From the NCBI GenBank assembly GCA_030630015.1, contig DAOVNV010000045.1, forward strand, positions 1-12,719: a stretch of 12,719 nucleotides of DNA, given 5' to 3'. The position numbers and the translations under genes are program-made. Under the pieces are notes generated by a model that was not told the origin of the DNA, made no database searches, and saw only the letters and a list, made by a program, of their open reading frames with translations. Below, one piece after another: positions 6,801 to 12,719 of this stretch (the stretch's first letter is position 1; each line of letters begins with the position of its first letter). This stretch comes from Desulfuromonadales bacterium (GTDB lineage: Bacteria > Desulfobacterota > Desulfuromonadia > Desulfuromonadales > BM103).

Positions 6801-7739
6801 TTACCGCAGGCTACCGATCAACTGGTTAATATCATCGATTCCTTCTTCAATACAGAATTCTTCAATACCATTGATGATGGTAATCATGGCCGACGGGTCG
6901 ACGAAATTAGCAGTGCCGACCTGCACTGCTGTCGCGCCGGCAATCAGGAATTCGAGGGCATCCATCGCTCGCACGATGCCGCCAACGCCAATCACCGGCA
7001 GGGACACGGCTTGAACAACCTGGTGAACCATGCGGACAGCTATGGGGCGAATGGCTGGTCCGGACAGGCCGCCAGTCCGATTCGCCAGACGCGGCTTGCG
7101 GGTCCGGATATCAATCGACATACCGGTCAGAGTATTGATGCAGCAGATCGCGTCTGCTCCCGCTTCCTCCACGGCCCGGGCGACAACGGTGATATCCGTA
7201 ACATTCGGCGTCAGTTTGACGATCAGAGGTTTGCTGAGTTTGCTGCGAACCAGGCGAACCACTTCGCTGGCGGCCTTCGGATCAGTGCCGAACACGATTC
7301 CGCCCTGCTTGACGTTGGGGCAAGAGATATTCAGTTCTGCTGCGACAATTTCAGGAATATCTTCCAGTCGCTCTGCCACTTCACCGTACTCTTCGAGAGT
7401 GTTGCCGAAAAAATTGGCGATAACCGGCGTGTTCAACGTGCGCAGGAACGGGATCTTGTGCTTCTTGAACGCATCAATTCCGACATTCTGCAGGCCAATG
7501 GCATTCAACATCCCGCTGATCGTCTCGGCAATTCTCGGAGTCGGGTTGCCGGCTTTTGGCTTAAGTGACAGGCCCTTGGTGACGATCGCGCCAATGTCCT
7601 CCAGATCGAGAAAAGGGGCGTATTCCTCACCATAACCGAAGGTTCCTGACGCTGGCATAACCGGGTTGCGCAAACGGATGCCGGCAATTTCTACGGCCAG
7701 GCTGGGGCGTTTTGATTGAGTCGTCTGATCGGGTCGCAT
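6801..7739 (-). CDS. pyrD: Dihydroorotate dehydrogenase, catalytic subunit (class 1B)
   Basis: It oxidises dihydroorotate to orotate with FMN, the fourth step of pyrimidine synthesis, and passes electrons to NAD through PyrK. The cytosolic 312-residue protein carries TKGLSLKPKAGNPTPRIAET (54-73), the signature NISCPNVKQGG (137-147) with catalytic Cys140 (a cysteine base is typical of class 1 enzymes), KLTPN (175-179), and the phosphate-binding GVGGI (251-255). The length is normal. The ATG at 7739 overlaps the pyrK stop as TGATG, and its ribosome binding site GGAGG sits 9 bases upstream inside the last pyrK codons, so the two subunits should be made together. Class 1B is inferred from the adjacent pyrK. 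Confidence 0.97.
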   Translation of the reverse strand: MRPDQTTQSKRPSLAVEIAGIRLRNPVMPASGTFGYGEEYAPFLDLEDIGAIVTKGLSLKPKAGNPTPRIAETISGMLNAIGLQNVGIDAFKKHKIPFLRTLNTPVIANFFGNTLEEYGEVAERLEDIPEIVAAELNISCPNVKQGGIVFGTDPKAASEVVRLVRSKLSKPLIVKLTPNVTDITVVARAVEEAGADAICCINTLTGMSIDIRTRKPRLANRTGGLSGPAIRPIAVRMVHQVVQAVSLPVIGVGGIVRAMDALEFLIAGATAVQVGTANFVDPSAMITIINGIEEFCIEEGIDDINQLIGSLR

Positions 7740-8593
7740 CAGCTACATCCTCCGCATTCGCTGTCATTGTTTCCCAGACCGGTCCAGTCCAGGTGCTCCG
7801 CCTTGAAAACCGGTCCGGCCGTGCATGTGCACAGATAACTCGGCGTCTCGTCCGTATGACCGACACCTTTCACAACGCAACCGAGGCAGGCACCAACGCC
7901 GCAGGCCATGAATTCCTCCAGTGACACCTGCAGCGGGGCCTGGTACTCGAGGCATTTCTCACGAACCGCCTTCAGCATCGGCATCGGTCCGCAGGCAAAA
8001 ACCTCAGCATCCGGATACTTTTGAAGCTTGCGTTCGAGGACCTGGGTGACCAGACCCTCCTCACCAAGGCTGCCGTCATCGGTGGAAACATAGGTTTCAA
8101 CACCCAGGCGCTCAAATTCGGTCACGGCAAGGATATCGTCCCGTGTCCTGCCCCCCATCAACAACCGGACACTGTTATTGTCGACAAGTTCGCTGGCCAG
8201 CATGTACAGGGGAACCAGTCCAATCCCTCCACCAACCAGGATTTTCTCCCCGCCAGAAGAGGTCAGATCGAAACCATTGCCGAGCGGACCAAGCAATTCA
8301 ACCCGGTCGCCCTCGTGAAGTTCGGCCATGATCGTGGTGCCTCGCCCGACCCTCTTATAGAGGATTTCGACATACTCTGTGGGGGGCATGTCATCACAAT
8401 CCGGCGGCAGGAAACCGGTACGAAAGATTCCGAAGGGCCGGCGCAGCAAGGGCGGCAGGGAGCGCTGTACCCTGAACATCACAAACTGCCCGGAGCGGGC
8501 TTTTTTGCCAAACCCGGGGGCCAGTATACGCATCCGGTAATAACCGGGAGAGATTTCCTGGTTGGAAATGATTTTAGTTCTGTAGTTTTTCAC
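7739..8593 (-). CDS. pyrK: Dihydroorotate dehydrogenase electron-transfer subunit (FAD, 2Fe-2S)
   Basis: PyrK moves electrons from PyrD's FMN through a 2Fe-2S cluster and FAD to NAD. The 284-residue protein is a ferredoxin-reductase-type flavoprotein. It has a FAD-binding RRPFGIFR (51-58), a glycine-rich nucleotide loop GGGIGLVPLY (121-130), CGPMPML (201-207), and the cluster cysteines C231, C236, C239 with C255 or C257 in EEFMACGVGACLGC and YLCTCTAGPVF. The start is a GTG at 8593 with AGGAG 10 bases upstream. It is somewhat longer than most PyrK proteins because of a short tail that ends in CGGCS; the codons for that tail also form the pyrD ribosome binding site. A 13-bp inverted repeat lies just upstream. 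Confidence 0.95.
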   Translation of the reverse strand: MKNYRTKIISNQEISPGYYRMRILAPGFGKKARSGQFVMFRVQRSLPPLLRRPFGIFRTGFLPPDCDDMPPTEYVEILYKRVGRGTTIMAELHEGDRVELLGPLGNGFDLTSSGGEKILVGGGIGLVPLYMLASELVDNNSVRLLMGGRTRDDILAVTEFERLGVETYVSTDDGSLGEEGLVTQVLERKLQKYPDAEVFACGPMPMLKAVREKCLEYQAPLQVSLEEFMACGVGACLGCVVKGVGHTDETPSYLCTCTAGPVFKAEHLDWTGLGNNDSECGGCS

Positions 8594-8625
8594 CTTTGCT
8601 AATCTCCTGAAAGGAAAATGGCTCG

Positions 8626-8658
8626 GTAACTATTCAGCACATCCCGCTGAATAGTTAC
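8626..8658. repeat. Perfect 13-bp inverted repeat (REP-like) between rimI and pyrK
   Basis: GTAACTATTCAGC (8626-8638) and GCTGAATAGTTAC (8646-8658) are exact reverse complements around a 7-base loop. The element fills most of the 79-base gap and ends about 15 bases before the pyrK ribosome binding site. No T-run follows on the minus strand, so it is not a standard terminator. It could be a dispersed palindrome, an operator, or an RNA-stability hairpin between the two genes. Confidence 0.7.
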
Positions 8659-8672
8659 AAGGGTCGGTCTTC

Positions 8673-9143
8673 TCAATTTCTCCCATGATAGGCCATAATC
8701 AGAGCATCTTCACCATCGTGATAATAATCGGATCGTCGGGCTTCCTCTTGAAAACCATAACGCCGGTACAGGTCAATTGCTGCCAGGTTGCCGGCCCGCA
8801 CCTCGAGCCAGGCCGTTTCCATCCCAGCGTGCCGGCTTCGCTCAAGAACATGTTCGAGCAAACGGCTGGCGATTCCCCTGCGACGGAGAGTTGGCGAGGT
8901 TGCCAGGTTCTGGATCTGCAGTTCACCTGCAATCAGCCAGGAGCACACGAAACCGGCAATCTCACCCTGGCACAGATAGACATCAACCGTCGAAACGGGG
9001 TTGGCCAGTTCAGCTTCAAAATGGGCAGGAGACCACGGCTGTTCCTGGCAGGCACACTCAATCTCGAGAATTGCAGACAGGTCAGTCCTTAACAAAGGGC
9101 GGATAAAATCCCCTTCCGAAAGGGTCTTGCCAAGTCCTGTCAT
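8673..9143 (-). CDS. rimI: GNAT acetyltransferase, RimI-like (ribosomal protein S18 alanine N-acetyltransferase)
   Basis: RimI transfers acetyl from acetyl-CoA to the N-terminal alanine of ribosomal protein S18. The 156-residue protein is a single GNAT domain. It has the acetyl-CoA loop RRRGIASRLL (87-96) and the RimI-like stretch WLEVRAGNLAAIDLYRRYGF (112-131). Glu114 and Tyr126 have the same 12-residue spacing as the catalytic pair of E. coli RimI, and YY at 140-141 is also typical. The ATG at 9143 has no clear ribosome binding site, so the exact start is uncertain. It is the first gene of the minus-strand run with pyrK and pyrD; the pairing has no obvious functional logic. Another GNAT specificity cannot be excluded. 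Confidence 0.85.
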   Translation of the reverse strand: MTGLGKTLSEGDFIRPLLRTDLSAILEIECACQEQPWSPAHFEAELANPVSTVDVYLCQGEIAGFVCSWLIAGELQIQNLATSPTLRRRGIASRLLEHVLERSRHAGMETAWLEVRAGNLAAIDLYRRYGFQEEARRSDYYHDGEDALIMAYHGRN

Positions 9144-9306
9144 CGATCTGTATATGGCATTGGATAAAGGCCCGCAGGCGCAAGCATATGCAACTGTTTT
9201 TCTTGCCCGACTTCATTGATCATTTCACCAAAAGCCCAGTTTGGTATAATAAGCTAGCAAACAGGCCGAGTAAAGGAGAAGATACATAACGATGACCGGT
9301 TTGCAA

Positions 9307-9336
9307 TTGACATTCCGGGGTCCAGTGATCTATTAA
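9307..9336 (+). promoter_or_regulatory. Sigma-70-type promoter for purM-purN-DUF523
   Basis: TTGACA (9307-9312) is a perfect -35 box and TATTAA (9331-9336) a fair -10 box, 18 bases apart. Transcription would begin near 9343, about 11 bases before the leader hairpin at 9354 and 45 bases before the TTG start of purM. The rest of the 244-base divergent gap (9144-9387) shows an isolated TATAAT at 9245-9250 without a good -35, and no further clear site. Confidence 0.6.
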
Positions 9337-9353
9337 ATGAACCCACTTTACAT

Positions 9354-9374
9354 GGAGGCTGTCCGACAACCTCC
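9354..9374 (+). promoter_or_regulatory. Leader hairpin before purM, same motif as before pgi
   Basis: GGAGG (9354-9358) pairs with CCTCC (9370-9374) around a loop that contains TCCGACA. The ribosome binding site AAGGAG (9375-9380) begins on the next base. The block matches the pgi leader hairpin at 18 of 21 positions, and the stem and TCCGACA core are kept. The predicted transcription start lies just upstream, so the hairpin would be at the very 5' end of the mRNA. Its role is unknown. Confidence 0.5.
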
Positions 9375-9387
9375 AAGGAGAACTCTC

Positions 9388-10437
9388 TTGTCTGACAACT
9401 CGCGCATGACCTATAAAGGAGCCGGCGTTGATATTGAAGCCGGCAATCAATTCGTTGATCTGATCAAACCGATGGTCAAGGCGACCAACCGTCCGGAAGT
9501 ACTGAATGACATCGGCGGCTTCGGCGGCCTTTTCGCCCTGAGCCCGGAAAAATACAAAAACCCGGTGCTGGTCTCTTCCACGGATGGCGTCGGCACCAAG
9601 CTCAAGTTGGCATTTCAACTCGACCGGCATGACACCGTCGGCATCGACCTGGTCGCCATGTGCGTCAATGACATCATCGTACAAGGTGCGGAGCCGCTGT
9701 TCTTCCTCGACTATCTCGGCACGGGGCAATTATCCCCTGAAAACGCCGCCGAAATCGTCAAAGGTATCGCGGCAGGATGCCTGGAAGCCGGTTGCGCCCT
9801 GATCGGTGGTGAAACCGCTGAGATGCCCGGCTTTTACTCTGCCGGCGAATATGACCTTGCCGGCTTTACCGTGGGTGTCGTGGATCGCAACTGTATCATC
9901 GACGGATCCTCAATACAGGTTGGCGACAAACTGATCGGCATCGCCTCAAACGGCCTTCATTCCAACGGATATTCTCTGGCCCGCAAGATCGTCGAAGAGC
10001 GTATCGATGGTGGACTGGATGTCCGCCTGCCGGATTATGATGAATCCCTGGGAGAGGTCCTGCTGAAACCGACCCGCATTTATGTCAAGACGATCCTCAA
10101 CCTTCTGCGTGACTTCGAAATCCGCGGCATGGCTCATATCACCGGCGGAGGTCTACTGGAGAACCTGCCGCGCGTCTTGCCTCACCACTGTCGCGCCGTG
10201 GTACAGAAGGAAGCTTGGCCCAAACCGGCCATTTTCGAACTGTTGCGAGAAAAGGGAAACCTTGAAGAGCACGAAATGTTCAGGACTTTCAACTATGGTA
10301 TCGGTATGGTACTGGTCGTGCACGATGACAGCCTCGATGACATCCTGACCCGCTTGCACGGACTCAATGAAGAGGCTTATCTGATCGGTGAAATTGCCCT
10401 TTGCGAAGAGGACGGTCCACTTCTGGACCTGGTCTGA
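9388..10437 (+). CDS. purM: Phosphoribosylformylglycinamidine cyclo-ligase (AIR synthetase)
   Basis: PurM closes the imidazole ring of purines: FGAM + ATP gives AIR + ADP + phosphate. From the TTG at 9388 it has 349 residues, close to the E. coli length. It shows MTYKGAGVDIEAGN (7-20), GGFGG (43-47), STDGVGTKLK (64-73) and GGETAEMPGFY (140-150), the glycine-rich and metal/ATP-binding motifs of the PurM/PurL family. The TTG is chosen because AAGGAG lies 7 bases upstream and family proteins start at about this point. An in-frame ATG at 9337 has no binding site and sits on the predicted -10 box. purN follows after 55 bases, giving two purine-pathway genes in one transcript. Confidence 0.97.
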   Translation: MSDNSRMTYKGAGVDIEAGNQFVDLIKPMVKATNRPEVLNDIGGFGGLFALSPEKYKNPVLVSSTDGVGTKLKLAFQLDRHDTVGIDLVAMCVNDIIVQGAEPLFFLDYLGTGQLSPENAAEIVKGIAAGCLEAGCALIGGETAEMPGFYSAGEYDLAGFTVGVVDRNCIIDGSSIQVGDKLIGIASNGLHSNGYSLARKIVEERIDGGLDVRLPDYDESLGEVLLKPTRIYVKTILNLLRDFEIRGMAHITGGGLLENLPRVLPHHCRAVVQKEAWPKPAIFELLREKGNLEEHEMFRTFNYGIGMVLVVHDDSLDDILTRLHGLNEEAYLIGEIALCEEDGPLLDLV

Positions 10438-10492
10438 ACTGGTCTGAGCTGGCACAACCAGGCCGTCAATCATCCGGTCGGGGAGAGTTTAT

Positions 10493-11155
10493 ATGTCAAG
10501 CAAGCTGCGCCTCGGAGTCCTGGCCTCCGGAGGCGGAACCAATCTACAAGCCATCATAGACAGCTGCCAGGACGGCAGCCTTGACGCAACCATCGCTCTG
10601 GTCCTGACTAACAACCCGGACGCCGGCGCGCTCGAACGCGCCCATCAAGCCGGTATACAGACAGTCTGCGTCAACCACCGGGATTTTTCCAAACGCGAGG
10701 ATTTCGATCATGCCGTGGTCAAATCCCTTCAGGATGCCGGAGTGGAACTGGTTGTCCTGGCCGGGTTCATGCGCATTATCACCCAAACATTTCTGGATGC
10801 ATTCCCCCTGCGGGTCATCAATATCCACCCTGCTCTGCTACCGGCCTTCCCCGGCCTGCATGTTCAACAGCAGGCAATAGATTACGGCGCTCGATTCTCT
10901 GGCTGCACCGTCCATTTCGTCGACAGCGGAGTCGATACCGGCCCGATCATCATTCAGGCGGTTGTGCCAGTTTACCAAGATGACACAGCCGACAATCTGG
11001 CTGAAAGGATACTCGAACAGGAACATCACATTTATTCACGCGCAATCCAGTTGATTGCCGAAGGACGGGTGCATGTCGACGGGAGACTGGTCACCATCGA
11101 CCCACCCTGCCCTCCTGAAGCAATGGCCCTGGTCAACCCCGGTCTTGATACTTGA
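10493..11155 (+). CDS. purN: Phosphoribosylglycinamide formyltransferase
   Basis: PurN transfers a formyl group from 10-formyl-tetrahydrofolate to GAR, the third step of purine synthesis. The 220-residue protein has the GAR-binding N-terminus LGVLASGGGTNLQAII (7-22), the folate/catalytic segment VINIHPALLPAFPG (108-121) with Asn110 and His112, and HFVDSGVDTGPII (141-153) with Asp148. The catalytic trio Asn-His-Asp is therefore intact. The length is normal. The ATG at 10493 has GGGGAG about 7 bases upstream. It belongs to the purM transcript. The gap from purM holds a short tandem repeat over the purM stop but no promoter that I can see. Confidence 0.97.
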   Translation: MSSKLRLGVLASGGGTNLQAIIDSCQDGSLDATIALVLTNNPDAGALERAHQAGIQTVCVNHRDFSKREDFDHAVVKSLQDAGVELVVLAGFMRIITQTFLDAFPLRVINIHPALLPAFPGLHVQQQAIDYGARFSGCTVHFVDSGVDTGPIIIQAVVPVYQDDTADNLAERILEQEHHIYSRAIQLIAEGRVHVDGRLVTIDPPCPPEAMALVNPGLDT

Positions 11156-11183
11156 ATTTTCACTTACAGCTTAGAGCTTAGAG

Positions 11184-11202
11184 CTCCTTCTCAAGGAGAA
11201 GG
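11184..11202 (+). promoter_or_regulatory. Hairpin that covers the DUF523 ribosome binding site
   Basis: CCTTCTC (11186-11192) and GAGAAGG (11196-11202) can form a perfect 7-bp stem with a 3-base loop that ends 1 base before the ATG. An alternative 6-bp stem pairs CTCCTT (11184-11189) with AAGGAG (11193-11198). Both place the ribosome binding site AAGGAGAAGG in double-stranded RNA. A 7-bp direct repeat AGCTTAG occurs twice just upstream (11168-11181). This suggests weak or regulated translation, but no test is possible here. Confidence 0.45.
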
Positions 11203-11203
11203 C

Positions 11204-11653
11204 ATGCCCGAACCGATCCTGGTCAGCGCCTGTCTGTTGGGACTACGAACCCGTTATGATGGTTCCCAAAAGCTCAACAACAAGGTTTTGGAGTATCTCC
11301 GCGAGAATGACTATATACCTGTCCCGGTGTGCCCGGAGCAACTCGCGGGGCTGCCGACTCCGAGAGAAGAAGTCCAGTTTGTGAGCGGTGACGGAAACAG
11401 CATCATTGCCGGAAACGGTGCTCTTGCAACGGTTTCCGGCCGCAACCTGAACGAGATTTTTCTGCGCGGGGCCATAGAAGCACTCCAGACAGGGCGCATT
11501 GCCAGCTGTCAAAAAGCGCTCATGAAGGAAAGAAGTCCTTCCTGCGGAGTTCATATGATCTATCGGGCGGGCGAAAGGGTGCCCGGAGTGGGAGTCACAA
11601 CTGCGATGTTGCAGAAAGAAAACTTTTCCGTTTTTTCAGAAGAAGACCTTTGA
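11204..11653 (+). CDS. DUF523 family protein, TudS-like (iron-sulfur thiouracil desulfurase family)
   Basis: The 149-residue protein spans one complete DUF523 domain: LVSACLLGLRTRYDG (6-20), PVCPEQLAGLPTPREE (41-56), RGAIEALQTG (88-97), KERSPSCGVHMIY (108-120) and GVGVTTAMLQ (128-137). The three conserved cysteines (C10, C43, C114) fit the iron-sulfur ligands known for the family. Family members called TudS remove sulfur from 2-thiouracil; whether this one does is inferred from family membership only. It lies 48 bases after purN in the same direction, so it is probably in the purine transcript, which fits a nucleobase-related role but does not prove it. The ATG has AAGGAG 5 bases upstream, although a hairpin covers it. 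Confidence 0.88.
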   Translation: MPEPILVSACLLGLRTRYDGSQKLNNKVLEYLRENDYIPVPVCPEQLAGLPTPREEVQFVSGDGNSIIAGNGALATVSGRNLNEIFLRGAIEALQTGRIASCQKALMKERSPSCGVHMIYRAGERVPGVGVTTAMLQKENFSVFSEEDL

Positions 11654-11677
11654 CCTGCCCCCTGGCAGCCTGTCGAA

Positions 11678-11704
11678 CTAGCAATGAACTGGCTGCTAGA
11701 TTTT
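11678..11704 (+). terminator. Weak terminator candidate after DUF523
   Basis: CTAGCA (11678-11683) and TGCTAG (11694-11699) form a 6-bp stem with a 10-base loop, followed by ATTTTA. The stem is short and the T-run only four bases. The next frame starts 25 bases further on, so if this works it is probably leaky. It may equally be chance. Confidence 0.25.
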
Positions 11705-11728
11705 ACAATAACCAACCATCATAAAGAC

Positions 11729-12719
11729 ATGACCTCTCGACAATTCGACATCGCCATTATCGGCAATTCACTTTCAGCCAGAATTGCAGCCACACTGCTG
11801 GCAAAGAATGGACAAAGAATCATCCTTTTCGGGGAGCGTACAAATCCTGATCCTGCCTGGTTTTTGTCTTCGATTTTTCTGGAAAAACTCCTCGGCACCC
11901 TGGGAGGACGCGCCTGCTTCACAAGTCCCAGGCCTTTTCAGGTTTTATCGTCCAGCTCAAGACTGACAATTCATGGCAACATGCCCCTGGAGGAAGAATT
12001 CATCAGGGAATTTGGCAACGATGCCTCCGAGGTGATTGCTTTGCTGGATCATCTCCGTGAACTGGGCAGCAGCCTCAATCAATTATTGTGGGACAATAAA
12101 GGTTTGCCGTGGCCGGGGATCAAAAGTTCTGCTCAGTTCCGTTATCTCTGCATGCGACGCAAACTTTCGGCCGGAGAACTCGAAGCGCCGTTACAGGAAA
12201 AGCTGAGGTCATTTACGGCAGGTCCGCAAGAGTTTCTGACCAATCTCTTCCAGGGCTTGTCGCTTCTTCCGATCGACCAGCTGACTCTTGCTGATGGTGC
12301 TTTGATCTGGACGCACGCCAGCCGTCCGGAAAACCTTGCTGAACCGGAATTCAGCAACCTGCTTAACAAGAGGTTTGAGCAATTCCACGGTGTTTTAGAA
12401 AATCTTGAAGACCTGGATAAACTCGATTTCGAAGGCTCCACTTTCAATGGCGGCCTGATCAGGGAACGTGGAGCTTTCCAGGCTAAATGGCTTCTGATCG
12501 GCGACACCTCAACCAACAAAAGTTTGTTGTCGACAGCTCAAAAGTCTATACCAGAACGACCTGCCGTCACCATATTTACAGCTGGCAACCTGGATGGGCA
12601 GGTTTCGCCACTGCTCGAAGAACAGGTAATTATTGGCGGAAAGCACCCGCTACGCATCAACCTGGTAACAAGTGAAACCGAGATATCATGTAAAGTGGCA
12701 GCCGCTGGTGTTTTATCTG
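11729..12719 (+). CDS. Unrecognised protein with a Rossmann-like (FAD/NAD(P)-binding) N-terminus, cut by window edge
   Basis: The frame is open from the ATG at 11729 to the last base (330 complete codons) and has no stop in the window. The N-terminus, QFDIAIIGNSLSARIAATLLAKNGQRIILFGE (5-36), has the shape of a dinucleotide-binding beta-alpha-beta unit: hydrophobic strand, glycine loop, helix, second strand, then an acidic residue (Glu36). The usual GxGxxG is degenerate (G12-x-S14-x-x-A17). The rest contains no motif I recognise, so family and substrate are unknown; a flavin-dependent oxidoreductase is the best guess. No good ribosome binding site is visible. An in-frame ATG at 11684 would add 15 residues but also lacks one. 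Codon use looks like that of its neighbours, and the direction follows purM-purN-DUF523. Confidence 0.65.
   Translation, partial: MTSRQFDIAIIGNSLSARIAATLLAKNGQRIILFGERTNPDPAWFLSSIFLEKLLGTLGGRACFTSPRPFQVLSSSSRLTIHGNMPLEEEFIREFGNDASEVIALLDHLRELGSSLNQLLWDNKGLPWPGIKSSAQFRYLCMRRKLSAGELEAPLQEKLRSFTAGPQEFLTNLFQGLSLLPIDQLTLADGALIWTHASRPENLAEPEFSNLLNKRFEQFHGVLENLEDLDKLDFEGSTFNGGLIRERGAFQAKWLLIGDTSTNKSLLSTAQKSIPERPAVTIFTAGNLDGQVSPLLEEQVIIGGKHPLRINLVTSETEISCKVAAAGVLS

Noticed and set aside
9245..9250. Perfect TATAAT in the rimI-purM gap
   Set aside because: No acceptable -35 box lies 16-18 bases upstream. The nearest TTGATC is 23 bases away. The 9307-9336 promoter explains purM better.
9292..9336. 14-codon leader peptide (MTGLQLTFRGPVIY) before purM with AAAGGAG upstream
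   Set aside because: The spacing from the binding site is 13 bases, too long, and the predicted purM -35 and -10 boxes lie inside it, so it would be outside the main transcript.
9337..9387. Longer purM start at the ATG at 9337
   Set aside because: There is no ribosome binding site, it follows directly on the -10 box, and it would add 17 residues not expected in PurM, while the TTG at 9388 has AAGGAG at ideal spacing.

Overview
The window looks like ordinary chromosome from a deltaproteobacterium of the Geobacter/Desulfuromonas/Pelobacter type. This rests on the moderate GC content, the housekeeping gene set, an NAD-type PyrK/PyrD pair, and a long fused DHH-CBS-CBS-tRNA nucleotidyltransferase of a kind known from Geobacter relatives and Aquifex. 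No 16S or other marker is present, so the assignment is an inference. There is no phage, CRISPR array, rRNA or tRNA gene, or recognisable transposase.

The left three quarters (1-9143) is read on the minus strand. In transcription order the genes are: rimI-like acetyltransferase (9143-8673); pyrK (8593-7739) and pyrD (7739-6801), which overlap by one base; an intergenic fold-back repeat (6661-6796); the 881-residue fusion (6580-3935); a near-consensus promoter (3836-3864); and then a tight cluster of site-2-protease-like M50 peptidase (3717-3034), scpA (3027-2260), scpB (about 2273-1656), rluB (1634-924) and pgi (876 to beyond base 1). scpA and scpB encode the two partners of the SMC chromosome-organising complex and overlap. 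rluB modifies 23S rRNA. pgi is glycolytic and is cut by the left window edge.

The right quarter is read on the plus strand from a promoter at 9307-9336: purM (9388-10437, TTG start), purN (10493-11155), a DUF523/TudS-like gene (11204-11653), and an open frame that runs off the right edge (11729-12719) whose N-terminus resembles a dinucleotide-binding Rossmann fold. Pyrimidine genes (pyrK, pyrD) and purine genes (purM, purN) therefore diverge from one intergenic region (9144-9387).

The coding content is conventional. The least explained signals are in leaders and gaps. The clearest is a 21-base hairpin motif, 18 of 21 positions identical, sitting directly before the ribosome binding sites of both pgi and purM. 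Others are a 13-bp perfect inverted repeat before pyrK, a hairpin that covers the DUF523 ribosome binding site, and a 136-bp imperfect fold-back after pyrD built on a 9-bp repeat. I found no convincing new multi-gene system.
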